Part shown: piece by piece, positions 38,951-49,160 of the stretch
Layout: every line of letters begins with the position of its first letter
How positions within the stretch are numbered: position 1 is the stretch's first letter
NCBI GenBank assembly: GCA_017302615.1
Contig: JAFLDB010000011.1
Coordinates: forward strand, 28,654-92,653
Direction: 5' to 3'
DNA length: 64,000 nucleotides
Source of the DNA: Sphingomonadales bacterium
Lineage (GTDB): Bacteria; Pseudomonadota; Alphaproteobacteria; Sphingomonadales; Sphingomonadaceae
The notes under the pieces: model-generated
Told to the model about the DNA's origin: nothing
What the model saw: only the letters and a program-made list of their open reading frames with translations
The model's database searches: none
Translations under genes and position numbers: made by a program

Positions 38951-40483
38951 TCAGGCCGCTTCGGTCACCTTGGTGCCGGCGCGAACTCCGTCATAGAGGA
39001 ATTCGCTGCCTTCCAGATCGGTGGCCGGAATCTGGTCGCGTTCGGCCCAGTAATCCTGGTTATGGCGCCATTCGGGCTTGTCGCCCCGCTTGGGCAGCTG
39101 CTTGAGGCCGCGCATCAGGTAGCTGGGATTGAAATTGTCGGTTTCGATCCAGTCGCCCAGGGTCATGTCGCGGTCTTCGTCGCGCAGCGCCACCTCGACC
39201 CGCTTCACGCCCTTCTTGTCCATGTGGTTGAGCAGGTTGCAGACGAAATCGCCCAGCATGTCGACGCGCAGGGTCCAGCTGGCGCGGAAGTAACCCATCA
39301 CCCAGACCATGTTGGGCACGCCGGTGAACATCATCCCGCGGTAATTGATCGTGTCATGCCAATCGACCGGCTGGCCATCGACGAAGAACGGGATGCCGCC
39401 CATCATCAGCAGATTGAAGCCGGTGGCGGCGACGATGATGTCGGCCTCGATCTCGGTACCGTCCTTGGTCCGGACCCCGGTCTCGGTGAAAGTGTCCAGT
39501 TCGTCCGTCACGACCGACAGCTTGCCGGCAACCGCGGCCCGGAAGATGTCCCCTTCCGGACAGAAGGCGAGGCGCTGCTGCCAGGGGCGGTACTTGGGCG
39601 TGAAATGCGGTTCGAACTCGAAGTCTTCCTTGCCGGTAAAGGCGCGGACCAGCATCTTCAGTTCCTCGAACACCACGTCGGGCTCGTCGATGCAGCGCTG
39701 GGTCATCACGGCCTGATCGTGCATGATCTGGGCGCGGACCACGCGGTGGATGGTCGGCTCGTCGATCCCGCCGGCGCGCAGCTTGTCGGCCAGTTCGTTG
39801 CGGTTTTCCGAACAGAAGAAATAGGTCGGCGAACGCTGCAGCATGGTAACGTGGGCCGCATCCTTCGCGAACTCCGGGATCACCGTGGCCGCCGTGGCGC
39901 CCGAACCGATCACCAGCACCTTCTTGCCCTTGTAGTCGATCTTGGGATCCCACAGCTGGGCGTGGATCAGCAGGCCCTTGTAGCTGTCCTTGCCCGGCCA
40001 GTCGGGCATGTAGGGCTTTTCATGATCGTAATAGCCTTGGCACATCCACAGGAAGTTGGCAGTGAAGACCACGTTGGCGCCATCCGACTTGCGGGTCGCC
40101 TCGATCGTCCAGAGGTTGGTCTTGCTGTCCCAGGCCGCCCTGGTGATGCGGTGGCCATAATGGATGTGCTTGTCGATCCCGTTCTCCTCGATCACCTCGC
40201 CCATGTAATCGAGGATCGCCTGGGCCGAGGCGATCGGCGTGCCGACCCACGGCTTGAAGCGGTAGCCGAAGGTGTAGAGATCGGAGTCGGAGCGGACGCC
40301 GGGATACTTGTGGGTTTCCCAAGTGCCGCCGAAAGTGTCCTTCATTTCCAGGATCGCATAGGACTTGCCCGGGCACTGTTCCTGCAGGTGATAGGCCGAT
40401 CCGATCCCGGAAATGCCTGCACCGACAATCAGCACATCGACATGGGTTGCTGCGGCTTGCTTTTCAGCGGCTGCGGTTGCCAT
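38951..40483 (-). CDS. flavin-containing Baeyer-Villiger-type monooxygenase (EthA-like)
   Basis: 510 residues with two Rossmann motifs: FAD VLIVGAGISGIG near residue 17, and NADPH VLVIGSGATAATVI. FGGTWETHKYPGVRSDSDLYTFGYRFKPW is the family N-terminal block. The BVMO fingerprint F-x-G-x3-H-x3-W is near YKGLLIHAQLWD (Tyr in place of Phe). It resembles EthA and steroid or ketone monooxygenases, inserting oxygen into ketones to form esters, or oxidising sulfides. A palindrome upstream (40585-40602) may control it. Substrate not known. Confidence 0.92.
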   Translation of the reverse strand: MATAAAEKQAAATHVDVLIVGAGISGIGSAYHLQEQCPGKSYAILEMKDTFGGTWETHKYPGVRSDSDLYTFGYRFKPWVGTPIASAQAILDYMGEVIEENGIDKHIHYGHRITRAAWDSKTNLWTIEATRKSDGANVVFTANFLWMCQGYYDHEKPYMPDWPGKDSYKGLLIHAQLWDPKIDYKGKKVLVIGSGATAATVIPEFAKDAAHVTMLQRSPTYFFCSENRNELADKLRAGGIDEPTIHRVVRAQIMHDQAVMTQRCIDEPDVVFEELKMLVRAFTGKEDFEFEPHFTPKYRPWQQRLAFCPEGDIFRAAVAGKLSVVTDELDTFTETGVRTKDGTEIEADIIVAATGFNLLMMGGIPFFVDGQPVDWHDTINYRGMMFTGVPNMVWVMGYFRASWTLRVDMLGDFVCNLLNHMDKKGVKRVEVALRDEDRDMTLGDWIETDNFNPSYLMRGLKQLPKRGDKPEWRHNQDYWAERDQIPATDLEGSEFLYDGVRAGTKVTEAA

Positions 40484-40584
40484 TTAAATCCTCCATCCCG
40501 TGGTCGGCATTGTGCCGCCATTACGGTCGGTTTCGACTCGCTACGCAATGGGAGCATTGACACGGATCAAGGGCAAGCCGGAAA

Positions 40585-40602
40585 TTAGGGTATTCGCCCT
40601 AA
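40585..40602. promoter_or_regulatory. palindrome upstream of the monooxygenase gene
   Basis: TTAGGGTATTCGCCCTAA: perfect 6-bp arms around TATTCG, with more AT pairs outside (AATTAGGG versus CCCTAAATT). It lies in the 207-bp spacer between the divergent monooxygenase (start 40483) and desaturase genes, about 100 bp from each start. An operator for a LuxR- or TetR-type regulator is plausible; no regulator gene is nearby. Confidence 0.5.
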
Positions 40603-40690
40603 ATTGTGCCCGCAATGGCGCTAGGCGCGGGCCGTGGCAGGGTCTACAAGGCGCGCCATCATGGCTCCGCGCAAGCAGAAGGTCCCGTCC

Positions 40691-42184
40691 ATGGCCCAGA
40701 GCACCGCTCCGCCCGAATCGCCGCGCGCCTGCGTGATCGGCGCCGGGCTGGGCGGGCTGGCGCTGGCGATCCGGCTGCAGGCGGCGGGTGTGCCGACCGT
40801 GCTGATCGAGGCCCGGGCAGAGCCCGGCGGGATGATCCGCACCTGGCAGCAGGACGGCTTTACCTTTCACGCCGGCCCGGCCGCGATTGCCGATCCGGCC
40901 CCCTTGCGCGAGCTTTGGAGCCTGACCGGAGAGGATCTGGCGGACCGGCTGGCGCTGGTCGAAGTGGCGCCGGCCTGGCGCTGTTCCTGGCCTGATGGAT
41001 CGGTGCTGGACCTGCCGGCCGATCCGGCCCAGCTGGCCCGGCTCGCTCCCGATGACCTGGCCGGCTACGAAGAGTTCCTGGAATGGTGCGCGGCCAGTCG
41101 CGGCGATGGCTGGCAGCGGCCGGCGGAGAGCCCGGGGGGCGATCTTGTCACCGCGCTGCAATCCTTGCCCGCTGTGCTGCGTCACAAGGGCTGGCGCAGC
41201 GCTGCCGGCCTTGCCGCATCGCTGGTCCGCTCCGACAGGCTGCGCGAGGCGCTGACCGTGCCGCTGCTGGGCGCGGGGGGCAACCCGCGCAGCGCGCCGG
41301 CGCTGCAGCTGCTGGGCCAGTTGCCTCCCGCGCTGGGTCCGGCGTGGTGGCCGCTCGGCGGGATGGGCGCGCTGGTCGATGCCCTGGCGCAGCGGTTCGT
41401 TGCCCTTGGCGGGGAACTGCGGCTGCACGATCCCGTTGTGCGGATCGAGACGGTCGGCAACCGGGCAACCGCGGTGGAATGCGCCAGCGGCTGGCGCAGC
41501 GCGGTGACGCAGGTCGCCAGCAATGCCGACGTGGTCCACACCTGGCGCGATCTGCTGGGCGGGGCCGGCTTTGGCGCGGAGCGGGCGCGCAAGCTGATGG
41601 CGCGGCGCTTTTCGCCCTCGGCCTTCACGGTCCATTTCGCGCTGGAAGGGACCTGGCCGGGCATCCCGCACCGCTCGATCCTGTTCGGGCCGCGCTATGC
41701 CGGGTTGCTCGACGATGTGTTCACCCACGGGGTGCTGCCGCAGGACCAGCTGATCCTGTTGGCCCACCCCAGCCTGACCGATCCGGAACTGGCCCCGCCG
41801 GGCAAAAGCGTGTTTTCGGCCACTGTGCCGGTCGCCAATCTGACCAAGCTGCCGATCGACTGGGAAGTGGTCGGCCCGGTGCTGCAGAAGCGGGTCCTGG
41901 CCGAGATCGGACGGCGGCTGGTGCCCGACATCTCGGACCGGATCGTCACTGCGTTCCACACCACCCCGCGTGATCTGGCACTGGATTTCAACGCCTGGGC
42001 CGGTGCGGCCTGGAGCCTTGAGGCGATCCCCACCCAGTCCGGCCCGCTGCGCCCGCACCAGCGCGATGGCAAGCTGGCCAACCTGACCCTGGTCGGGGCG
42101 GGCACGCATCCGGGCGCAGGGGTTGCAGCAGTGCTGGCCAGTGCTAAGGGAGCCGCCGCCCTGATGCTGGAGAATGCCAAGTGA
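40691..42184 (+). CDS. phytoene desaturase (CrtI)-family protein
   Basis: A 497-residue FAD oxidoreductase: N-terminal VIGAGLGGLALAIRLQAAGV, then EARAEPGGMIRTW, FHAGPAAIADPAPLRELWSLTG, and the C-terminal VGAGTHPGAGVAAVLASAKGAA, typical of CrtI. The GGR usual after the FAD motif is GGM here, and much of the middle is divergent. It may desaturate a carotenoid precursor or be another desaturase. ATG 40691 was chosen, with AGAAGG upstream; 40661 is also possible. No crtB or crtY is in the window. It overlaps the LOG gene by 4 bp. Confidence 0.85.
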   Translation: MAQSTAPPESPRACVIGAGLGGLALAIRLQAAGVPTVLIEARAEPGGMIRTWQQDGFTFHAGPAAIADPAPLRELWSLTGEDLADRLALVEVAPAWRCSWPDGSVLDLPADPAQLARLAPDDLAGYEEFLEWCAASRGDGWQRPAESPGGDLVTALQSLPAVLRHKGWRSAAGLAASLVRSDRLREALTVPLLGAGGNPRSAPALQLLGQLPPALGPAWWPLGGMGALVDALAQRFVALGGELRLHDPVVRIETVGNRATAVECASGWRSAVTQVASNADVVHTWRDLLGGAGFGAERARKLMARRFSPSAFTVHFALEGTWPGIPHRSILFGPRYAGLLDDVFTHGVLPQDQLILLAHPSLTDPELAPPGKSVFSATVPVANLTKLPIDWEVVGPVLQKRVLAEIGRRLVPDISDRIVTAFHTTPRDLALDFNAWAGAAWSLEAIPTQSGPLRPHQRDGKLANLTLVGAGTHPGAGVAAVLASAKGAAALMLENAK

Positions 42185-42762
42185 AACGCCTTGCCGTCTA
42201 TTGCGGGTCCGCGACCCCGGCCGATCCGCGCTTTATGGAGCTGGCCGGCGAAGTCGGCCGGTCGCTGGCGCAGCGCGGGATCGGCGTGGTCTATGGCGGC
42301 GGGCGGCTGGGCCTGATGGGCGCGGTGGCCACCGGCGCGCTGGAGGCCGGGGGCGAAGTGATCGGCGTAATCCCCGATGCCCTCGCCAATGCCGAAGTGG
42401 CCAACCACGATTGCACCCAGCTGATCACCGTGTCCGGCATGCACGAGCGCAAGCTGGCCTTCACCAACCTGTCTGACGGGTTCCTGACCATCCCCGGCGG
42501 AGTGGGAACGATGGACGAGCTGTGGGAAGCGGTCAGCTGGGCGCAGCTGGGCTATCATGCCAAGCCGGTCGGCGTGCTCAACGCCTTCGGGTTTTACGAT
42601 CACCTGCTGGCCTTCAACCGCCACATGGCCGAAGTCGGCTTCATCCGCCCGGCTCACCAGGGGATCATGATCGCCGAGACCGAACTGGACCTGCTGCTGA
42701 CCCGGATGGCCGCGCACGAGCCGCACACGCCGATCTTCGCCATGAAGACATCGGACTTGTAG
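42181..42762 (+). CDS. LOG-family (TIGR00730) Rossmann-fold protein
   Basis: A 193-residue protein of the lysine-decarboxylase-like/LOG family, which releases cytokinin-type bases or ribose-5-phosphate from nucleotides. VYGGGRLGLMGAVATGALE is the nucleotide motif, MHERKLAF carries the catalytic Arg, and PGGVGTMDELWEA is the GGxGT-x2-E signature. It overlaps the desaturase stop by 4 bp, so it is translationally coupled to it. Reaction with plant cytokinins is only one option; housekeeping nucleotide hydrolysis is equally likely. Confidence 0.93.
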   Translation: MKRLAVYCGSATPADPRFMELAGEVGRSLAQRGIGVVYGGGRLGLMGAVATGALEAGGEVIGVIPDALANAEVANHDCTQLITVSGMHERKLAFTNLSDGFLTIPGGVGTMDELWEAVSWAQLGYHAKPVGVLNAFGFYDHLLAFNRHMAEVGFIRPAHQGIMIAETELDLLLTRMAAHEPHTPIFAMKTSDL

Positions 42763-42871
42763 GTGCGCCGATCGCATCCGCGATCGGCTTGGCAACGCGG
42801 CCTTTCCGCACCGCCGTCAGGCGGAAAAGGACTCATTGCGCCGCGCGCCGCCTTTGCCTAGGGCCTCCGCC

Positions 42872-43765
42872 ATGCACAGCTATCCCGCCCCCGCGCTCGC
42901 CCGTGTCGAGGAGATGACCAAGGCCGCCGCCGCCGATCCGGCCCGCGCGGTCTCGTTTCAGGGCGCGCCGGGCTGCAACGGGCATCGCGCCGCGCTCGAA
43001 TGGGATCCGGGTTGCCTGCCGTTGCCCTGCTTCAGCTTCGAGGACGCGCTCGATGCGGTGAAAGACGGGCGCGCCGACCGCGCGATCATCCCGATCGAGA
43101 ATTCGCAGCACGGCCGGGTGGCCGACATCCATTTCCTGCTGCCGGAAAGCGGCCTGCATATCGTGGGCGAGCATTTCATGCCGATCCATCATGCGCTGAT
43201 GGCGCTGGGCACCGGGCCGTTCACGGGGGCCTATTCGCACCCGCAGGCGCTGGGCCAATCGCGGTTCTACCTGCGGGAGCGGGGGATCGTGCCGATGGCC
43301 TATTCCGATACCGCCGGGGCCGCCGCCCATGTTGCCGCGCTGGGCGATCCGCAGCTGTGCGCGATTGCCCCGCGCATCGCGGCCGAGCTTTATGGCCTGA
43401 AAGTGATCGACGACAATGTCGAGGACGCGGCCGACAACATGACCCGGTTCGTGGTGCTGGCGCGCAATCCGCTCGATCCGGCCAGCCTGGCAGGGCGCAC
43501 CACGATGACCACATTCGTGTTCGAGGTGAAGAACATCCCGGCCGCACTGTACAAGGCGCTGGGCGGATTTGCCACCAACGGGGTCAACATGACCAAGCTG
43601 GAAAGCTATCAGAAGGGCGCCAGCTTTGCCGCGACGATGTTCTATGCCGACATCATCGGCGCGCCCGGCGATCCCCGGGTCGATCGCGCGCTGGAAGAAC
43701 TGGCGTTCCACTGCAAGGAACTGCGCGTGCTGGGGACCTACCCGCAGGAACTGGCGCGGGGCTAA
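42872..43765 (+). CDS. pheA: prephenate dehydratase
   Basis: Makes phenylpyruvate from prephenate in phenylalanine synthesis. 297 residues, monofunctional. The catalytic domain has SFQGAPGCNGHRA, ENSQHGRVADIHFLL, YSDTAGAAAHVAA, and NMTRFVVLARNP, the TRF signature. The ACT domain (about 210-290) has FEVKNIPAALYKALGGFATNGVNMTKLESYQ, where ESYQ replaces the common ESRP, so phenylalanine binding may differ. ATG 42872 was chosen for family length. It follows the LOG gene by 109 bp and precedes the DUF4129 module. Confidence 0.94.
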   Translation: MHSYPAPALARVEEMTKAAAADPARAVSFQGAPGCNGHRAALEWDPGCLPLPCFSFEDALDAVKDGRADRAIIPIENSQHGRVADIHFLLPESGLHIVGEHFMPIHHALMALGTGPFTGAYSHPQALGQSRFYLRERGIVPMAYSDTAGAAAHVAALGDPQLCAIAPRIAAELYGLKVIDDNVEDAADNMTRFVVLARNPLDPASLAGRTTMTTFVFEVKNIPAALYKALGGFATNGVNMTKLESYQKGASFAATMFYADIIGAPGDPRVDRALEELAFHCKELRVLGTYPQELARG

Positions 43766-43785
43766 AGGTCTTCCACCTTTTTCTT
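43764..43785 (+). terminator. possible weak intrinsic terminator after pheA
   Basis: AAAGGT and ACCTTT form a 6-bp stem with a CTTCC loop and are followed by T-rich TTCTT. The stem is AT-rich and weak. It overlaps the pheA stop codon. It could separate pheA from the DUF4129 module or be chance. Confidence 0.35.
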
Positions 43786-43819
43786 GCGCTTGCTCCGCAG
43801 CTTGCGCCGTGCGAACACC

Positions 43820-44479
43820 GTGGCCGTGACAACACCGGCACCGGTCATCGAAGGAGCAACCGCGGCGCAGGACGCGCAGCGGGCCTGGCAGGCGGTTCAT
43901 GCCGATCCGTCGATCCAGTTCGCGCCCTTGCCCGCGCCGCCCGCGTCGGCTGAACCGTCCGCTCTGGCCCGGTTCCTCCAGGCCCTGCTGGAACCCATTG
44001 GTCGCGCCTTGGGCCTCTCGTGGCCAGTCCTGCAATGGGTGCTGCTGGCGCTGGGCGCGGCGTTGGTGCTGTACATCGTCTACCGCATTGTCAGCTCTTA
44101 CCTGCCCGGCCGCAACGGCACGGCCGAGGTCGATACGCATGTGCCCGACTGGGTGCCGCAACAGGAAGAGGCACTCGCCCTGCTGGAAGATGCCGACCGG
44201 CTGGCGGGCGAGGGGCGGTTCGACGAGGCGACCCACCTGCTGCTGGTCCGTTCGGTCCAGCATATTGCCGCGGTTCGGCCGGACTGGGTGCCACGCGCCA
44301 GCACCGCGCGAGAGATTGCCGCCCTGCCGGGCCTGTCCGCCAAGGCCCGCAGCGCCTTTGCCCAGATCGCGGCGCGGGTGGAACGCAGCCTGTTTGCCCT
44401 GCGCGGGCTTGGCGCGGATGATTGGCAGGCTGCCCGGGCCGCCTATGCCAGCTTTGCGCTGGAACGGATCGCGCCATGA
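43820..44479 (+). CDS. DUF4129 domain protein, first gene of the MoxR module
   Basis: About 219 residues. One membrane segment lies near 67-85 (VLQWVLLALGAALVLYIVYRI). The C-terminal half (LLEDADRLAGEGRFDEATHLLLVRSV, RASTAREIAALPG) is the DUF4129 domain, predicted cytosolic and helical. GTG 43820 and the earlier TTG 43784 are both open as starts; neither has a clear site. The stop overlaps the start of the next gene by 4 bp. DUF4129 proteins often sit in MoxR/transglutaminase clusters, and the role is unknown. Confidence 0.8.
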   Translation: MAVTTPAPVIEGATAAQDAQRAWQAVHADPSIQFAPLPAPPASAEPSALARFLQALLEPIGRALGLSWPVLQWVLLALGAALVLYIVYRIVSSYLPGRNGTAEVDTHVPDWVPQQEEALALLEDADRLAGEGRFDEATHLLLVRSVQHIAAVRPDWVPRASTAREIAALPGLSAKARSAFAQIAARVERSLFALRGLGADDWQAARAAYASFALERIAP

Positions 44480-45779
44480 CCACGCGGCGCGCCAGTCCGT
44501 TTTCGCCCCGCGTCGCGCTGGGGCTGGTGATCTTTGCCGTGCTGGCTTTCGTGGCGCTGTTGTGGATGATCGGCAGCGGGATGGACCAGGGCGAACCGCG
44601 CGCCAGCGGCAGCCATGCCCAGGGCAAGGGTCTCAATGGCTATGCCGCGCTCTATTCCTATCTTGAAAAGCGCGGGTTCGCGGTGTCCACGGCGCGCACG
44701 CAGGGGGCGATGCAGCGTCCCGGCGTGCTGGTGCTGACCCCGCTGCATTCCGCCGATCCGGAGGAATTGCAGGCCGCGGTCGATGCGCATCGCGGGCTTG
44801 GGCCGACCGTGCTGATCCTGCCCAAGTGGCTGGCTGCGCCGCTGCGGCCCGGACAGAACAAGCAGATCAAGGACGGCTTTGTCGAACTGGTCCACCCGCT
44901 CGCCCCGGAATGGAAGGGATTCTATGACGATGTCGCCCTGAAGGGCGGCGCGCTGGAGACCGGGCCGCGACCCGGCGGCTGGGATGCTCAAGGCCTCAGC
45001 GGGCGCATGCCGGAACCGCGGTTCGTGTTCTCGGGCGACGGGGAATACGTGATCCCGCTGGTCATGGGCTCGGGGACCGAACAGATCCTGGCCGGCTATA
45101 TCTCGGACGGGGGGCTCTATCCCCGTCTGCGCGAAATAACCGTCGGCTATGACGAGGCCGATCTGGAGGACGAGCCGACCGGCGACTATCCGGTGATCAT
45201 GGTGTTCGACGCCGACCTGTTCAACAATTACGGCATGGCCCGTCCGGAAAGCGCCGTGCTGGCCGAAAAGCTGATCAACGCGGCCCGCAACGGCGGGGAA
45301 AAGGCGGTGATCTTCGATATGACACTGGCCGGGCACGGTTCCAGCCAGAGCCTGCTGACGCTTGCCTTCACCCCGCCGTTCCTGGCCGCCACGCTGTGCC
45401 TGATCCTGGCGGGCGCGGTGGTGCTGTGGCGCACCTATCGCCGGTTCGGCCCGCCGGTGCTGGACGGCCCGGCGATCGCCTATGGCAAGCGCGCGCTGGT
45501 GGCCAGCGCCGCCGGGCTGGTCCAGCGGGCGCGGCGCCTGCACCTGCTGGGGCCGCCCTATGCCGATGCCGCGCGCGAGCGGCTGGTCCGCGCGCTGGCC
45601 CTGCCGGCCCGGCTTGGCCCGGATCAGGCCGAAGCCGCGATCGACCGGGCGCTGGCCGCCCGCACACCGGATTCCCCCCCTTTTTCCGAAACCGCCGCCA
45701 CCCTGCGCGCGGCCCGCAAACCTGCCGATCTGCTGCGCGCCGCGCGCCAGCTGCACGCCATTGAAAGGACCCTGACGCG

Positions 45780-45783
<4 letters not shown>
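44476..45783 (+). CDS. DUF4350 domain protein
   Basis: 435 residues. A membrane segment near 16-34 ([20 protein letters not shown]) is followed by a large periplasmic DUF4350-like region with [19 protein letters not shown] and [24 protein letters not shown], resembling a GATase-type fold. A second membrane segment is near 300 ([20 protein letters not shown]), and a long helical cytosolic tail follows. It overlaps both neighbours by 4 bp. In other bacteria this family accompanies MoxR and DUF58. Function undescribed. Confidence 0.85.
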
Positions 45784-46751
<968 letters not shown>

Positions 46752-46756
46752 GCCGG

Positions 46757-48085
46757 ATGGGTAATCGCGCCGCCTTGATCCCGACCGGCCGGGCCGCGCT
46801 GCTGCTGGCGGCGATGGCGCCGCTGGCGCTGTTGCTGGCCGTGCTGGCCCCGGCGGCGTGGAGCGCCGCGCCGGCGCTGGGCACGCTGGTGCTGGCGCTG
46901 GTGGCGCTCGATGCCATGCTGGCCGGACGGCTGGCGGACCTTGCCGTGACCAGCGATCCCGATGTCGAAGTGGGCGGCGAAGGGGTGATCCAGGTTGAAG
47001 CGCGCCTTGCTGGCGGCATGCCCGGCCGGGCCGAAGCGGCCCTGGCCGCCGATCCGCGCCTGCTGCCGGGCGGAAGGACTGAAGCCGCATTGACGCGGGG
47101 GGCGGACGGGCGCTGGCAGGCGGCGGTCCCGTTCAGCCCGACCCGGCGCGGCACCGGGGAGATCGAGGAGCTGTGGCTGCGCTGGACCGGGCCGCTCGGC
47201 CTTGGCGGGCGGCAGGTGCGGCGCATGGTTGGTCAGCCGGTCCGGGTCTGGCCCAACCTCGCGCTGGTCCGGTCCCCCAGCTTGCAGACCTTCCTGAAAG
47301 ACGCCCAGTTCGGCCTGATCGCCCGGCGGATGCGCGGCGAAGGCACCATGTTCGAGGCCCTGGCCGAGTTCGAACCCGGCATGGACAAGCGCCGGATCGA
47401 CTGGAAATCGAGCGCGCGGCACATGCATCTCTATGCCAAGGAGTACGAGGCCGAGCGCAACAACCAGATCGTCTTCGCCTTCGATTGCGGGGCGGCGATG
47501 TGCGAGCCGGTCGGCGGCCTGCCCCGGATCGACCGGGCGGTTTCGGCAGCGCTCGCCACGGCCTATGTCGCGCTGAAAGGCGGGGACCGGGTGGCGCTCT
47601 ACGGCTTTGCCGCAAGGCCGGGGCTGTTCACGCCCTTTGCCACCGATGCGCGCGATTTTTCCCGCCTGCACCGCGCTGCAGCCGGGCTGGACTATCAGCC
47701 GCAGGAACCCAATTTCACGCTGGCTCTGGCCACGCTGGCGGGCCAGTTGCAGCGCCGCAGCATGGTGGTGGTGTTTTCCGATTTCACCGATCCGACCAGC
47801 GCCGAACTGATGGTGGAAAGCATCGCGCGGCTGACCGGACGGCATCTGGTGCTGTTCGTCACCATGACCGATGCCGAACTGGCCGGGATCGCCACCGCCG
47901 CGCCGGAGGACATGCAGCACCTTGCCATGGCGGTCAGCGCCGATGGCCTGCTGCGCCAGCGCGCGCTGGTGCTGGGCAAGCTGCGGCAGGCCGGAGTCGA
48001 TGTGATCGAGGCGCCGTGGGACCGGATCGGGACCCGGCTGATCGACAGCTATCTGGCGATCAAGCGCAAGGGCGCGATTGGATGA
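46757..48085 (+). CDS. DUF58 domain protein
   Basis: 442 residues. N-terminal membrane segments lie near 10-55 (RAALLLAAMAPLALLLAVLAP and the next hydrophobic stretch), then a beta-rich part and the DUF58 domain (about 195-300) with KRRIDWKSSARHMHLYAKEYEAERN, VFAFDCGAAM and VVVFSDFTDP. The domain is VWA-like, with the DxGxx variant, and is the usual MoxR client. It lies 5 bp after moxR and 10 bp before the SpoIIM-like gene. The target of the pair is unknown. Confidence 0.93.
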   Translation: MGNRAALIPTGRAALLLAAMAPLALLLAVLAPAAWSAAPALGTLVLALVALDAMLAGRLADLAVTSDPDVEVGGEGVIQVEARLAGGMPGRAEAALAADPRLLPGGRTEAALTRGADGRWQAAVPFSPTRRGTGEIEELWLRWTGPLGLGGRQVRRMVGQPVRVWPNLALVRSPSLQTFLKDAQFGLIARRMRGEGTMFEALAEFEPGMDKRRIDWKSSARHMHLYAKEYEAERNNQIVFAFDCGAAMCEPVGGLPRIDRAVSAALATAYVALKGGDRVALYGFAARPGLFTPFATDARDFSRLHRAAAGLDYQPQEPNFTLALATLAGQLQRRSMVVVFSDFTDPTSAELMVESIARLTGRHLVLFVTMTDAELAGIATAAPEDMQHLAMAVSADGLLRQRALVLGKLRQAGVDVIEAPWDRIGTRLIDSYLAIKRKGAIG

Positions 48086-48095
48086 GGGGGCGCTG

Positions 48096-49160
48096 ATGGC
48101 ATCCGTTCCGGCAAGCGGCCATGCGCCAGGTAGCGGCGCGGGCCAGGCCGCCATCGAGGCAGCGGCGCTGCGCTCCGACCGGTTCCGGCTGGAGCGCGAG
48201 GGCGATTGGGCGCGGCTGGAAGAGATCGTCAGCAGGATGGAGAAGGGCCGCCTCTCGCGCCTGTCCGATGCCGATCTGCTGGAACTGCCGGTGCTCTACC
48301 GCACGGTTGCCTCCAGCCTGTCGGTCGCGCGCGAGACCTCGCTCGATGCGGCGACGCTGGCCTATCTGGAGGCGCTGGTCCAGCGGGCCTGGTTCCTGGT
48401 CTATGGCCCCCGCACCACCCTGTGGTCGTGGGCGGCGCGGTTCTTCGGCGGGGAGTGGAGCCGGGCGGTCCGGGCGATCGCGCCGGAGATGCTGGTCGCC
48501 CTGCTGCTGATGGTGGCGGGGACCGTGGTCGGCTGGCTGCTGTGCGTGCAGGACCCCGATTGGTACTATTCCTTCGTGCCGGGCGAACTGGCCGGCGAGC
48601 GGGTGCCCGGTGCTACCCGTGAAGTGCTGCTGAAGGGCCTGTTTGGCAACACTGGTGATAGCGGCTTGTCGGTGTTTGCAGCCTTTCTGTTCAGTCATAA
48701 CAGCGGAGTTGCGATCCTCTGCTTCGCGCTCGGCTTTGCCTATGGCGTGCCGCCGCTGATGCTGCTGGTGCAGAACACCACCATGCTGGGGGCGATCCTG
48801 TGGCTTTACAGCGGCGTTGATTTGACTTGGGAAATCGCTGGCTGGCTGGCGATCCACGGTACCACCGAACTGTTCGCGATCCTTCTTTCGGGCGCGGCGG
48901 GCCTGCACATCGGCCGCTCGATGGCCTTCCCTGGCGACCGCTCGATCCTCGACGCCGCCGCCGCCGCCGGCCAACGCGCCGCCGTCGTCATGGCCGGGGT
49001 GATCCTGATGCTGCTGATCGCTGGATTGCTGGAAGGGTTTGGCCGCCAACTGATCGACACGACCGGCACGCGAATGGCGGTGGGCGGCGGCATGTTGCTG
49101 TTCTGGCTGGTCTATTTCTTCCTGTTCCGCCGCGTGCCGGCCGGGAGCGAAGCTGAATGA
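48096..49160 (+). CDS. stage II sporulation protein M-like membrane protein
   Basis: A 354-residue protein with an N-terminal cytosolic helical region and about six membrane segments from residue 145 on (MLVALLLMVAGTVVGWLL, then VFAAFLFSHNSGVAILCFALGFAYGVPPLMLL). SHNSGVAIL and HGTTELFAIL are hallmarks of the SpoIIM-like (DUF95) family. The organism does not make spores as far as one can tell, so it is one of the many non-sporulation members. It overlaps the RDD gene start by 4 bp. Probably builds a membrane complex with the RDD protein. Confidence 0.92.
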   Translation: MASVPASGHAPGSGAGQAAIEAAALRSDRFRLEREGDWARLEEIVSRMEKGRLSRLSDADLLELPVLYRTVASSLSVARETSLDAATLAYLEALVQRAWFLVYGPRTTLWSWAARFFGGEWSRAVRAIAPEMLVALLLMVAGTVVGWLLCVQDPDWYYSFVPGELAGERVPGATREVLLKGLFGNTGDSGLSVFAAFLFSHNSGVAILCFALGFAYGVPPLMLLVQNTTMLGAILWLYSGVDLTWEIAGWLAIHGTTELFAILLSGAAGLHIGRSMAFPGDRSILDAAAAAGQRAAVVMAGVILMLLIAGLLEGFGRQLIDTTGTRMAVGGGMLLFWLVYFFLFRRVPAGSEAE

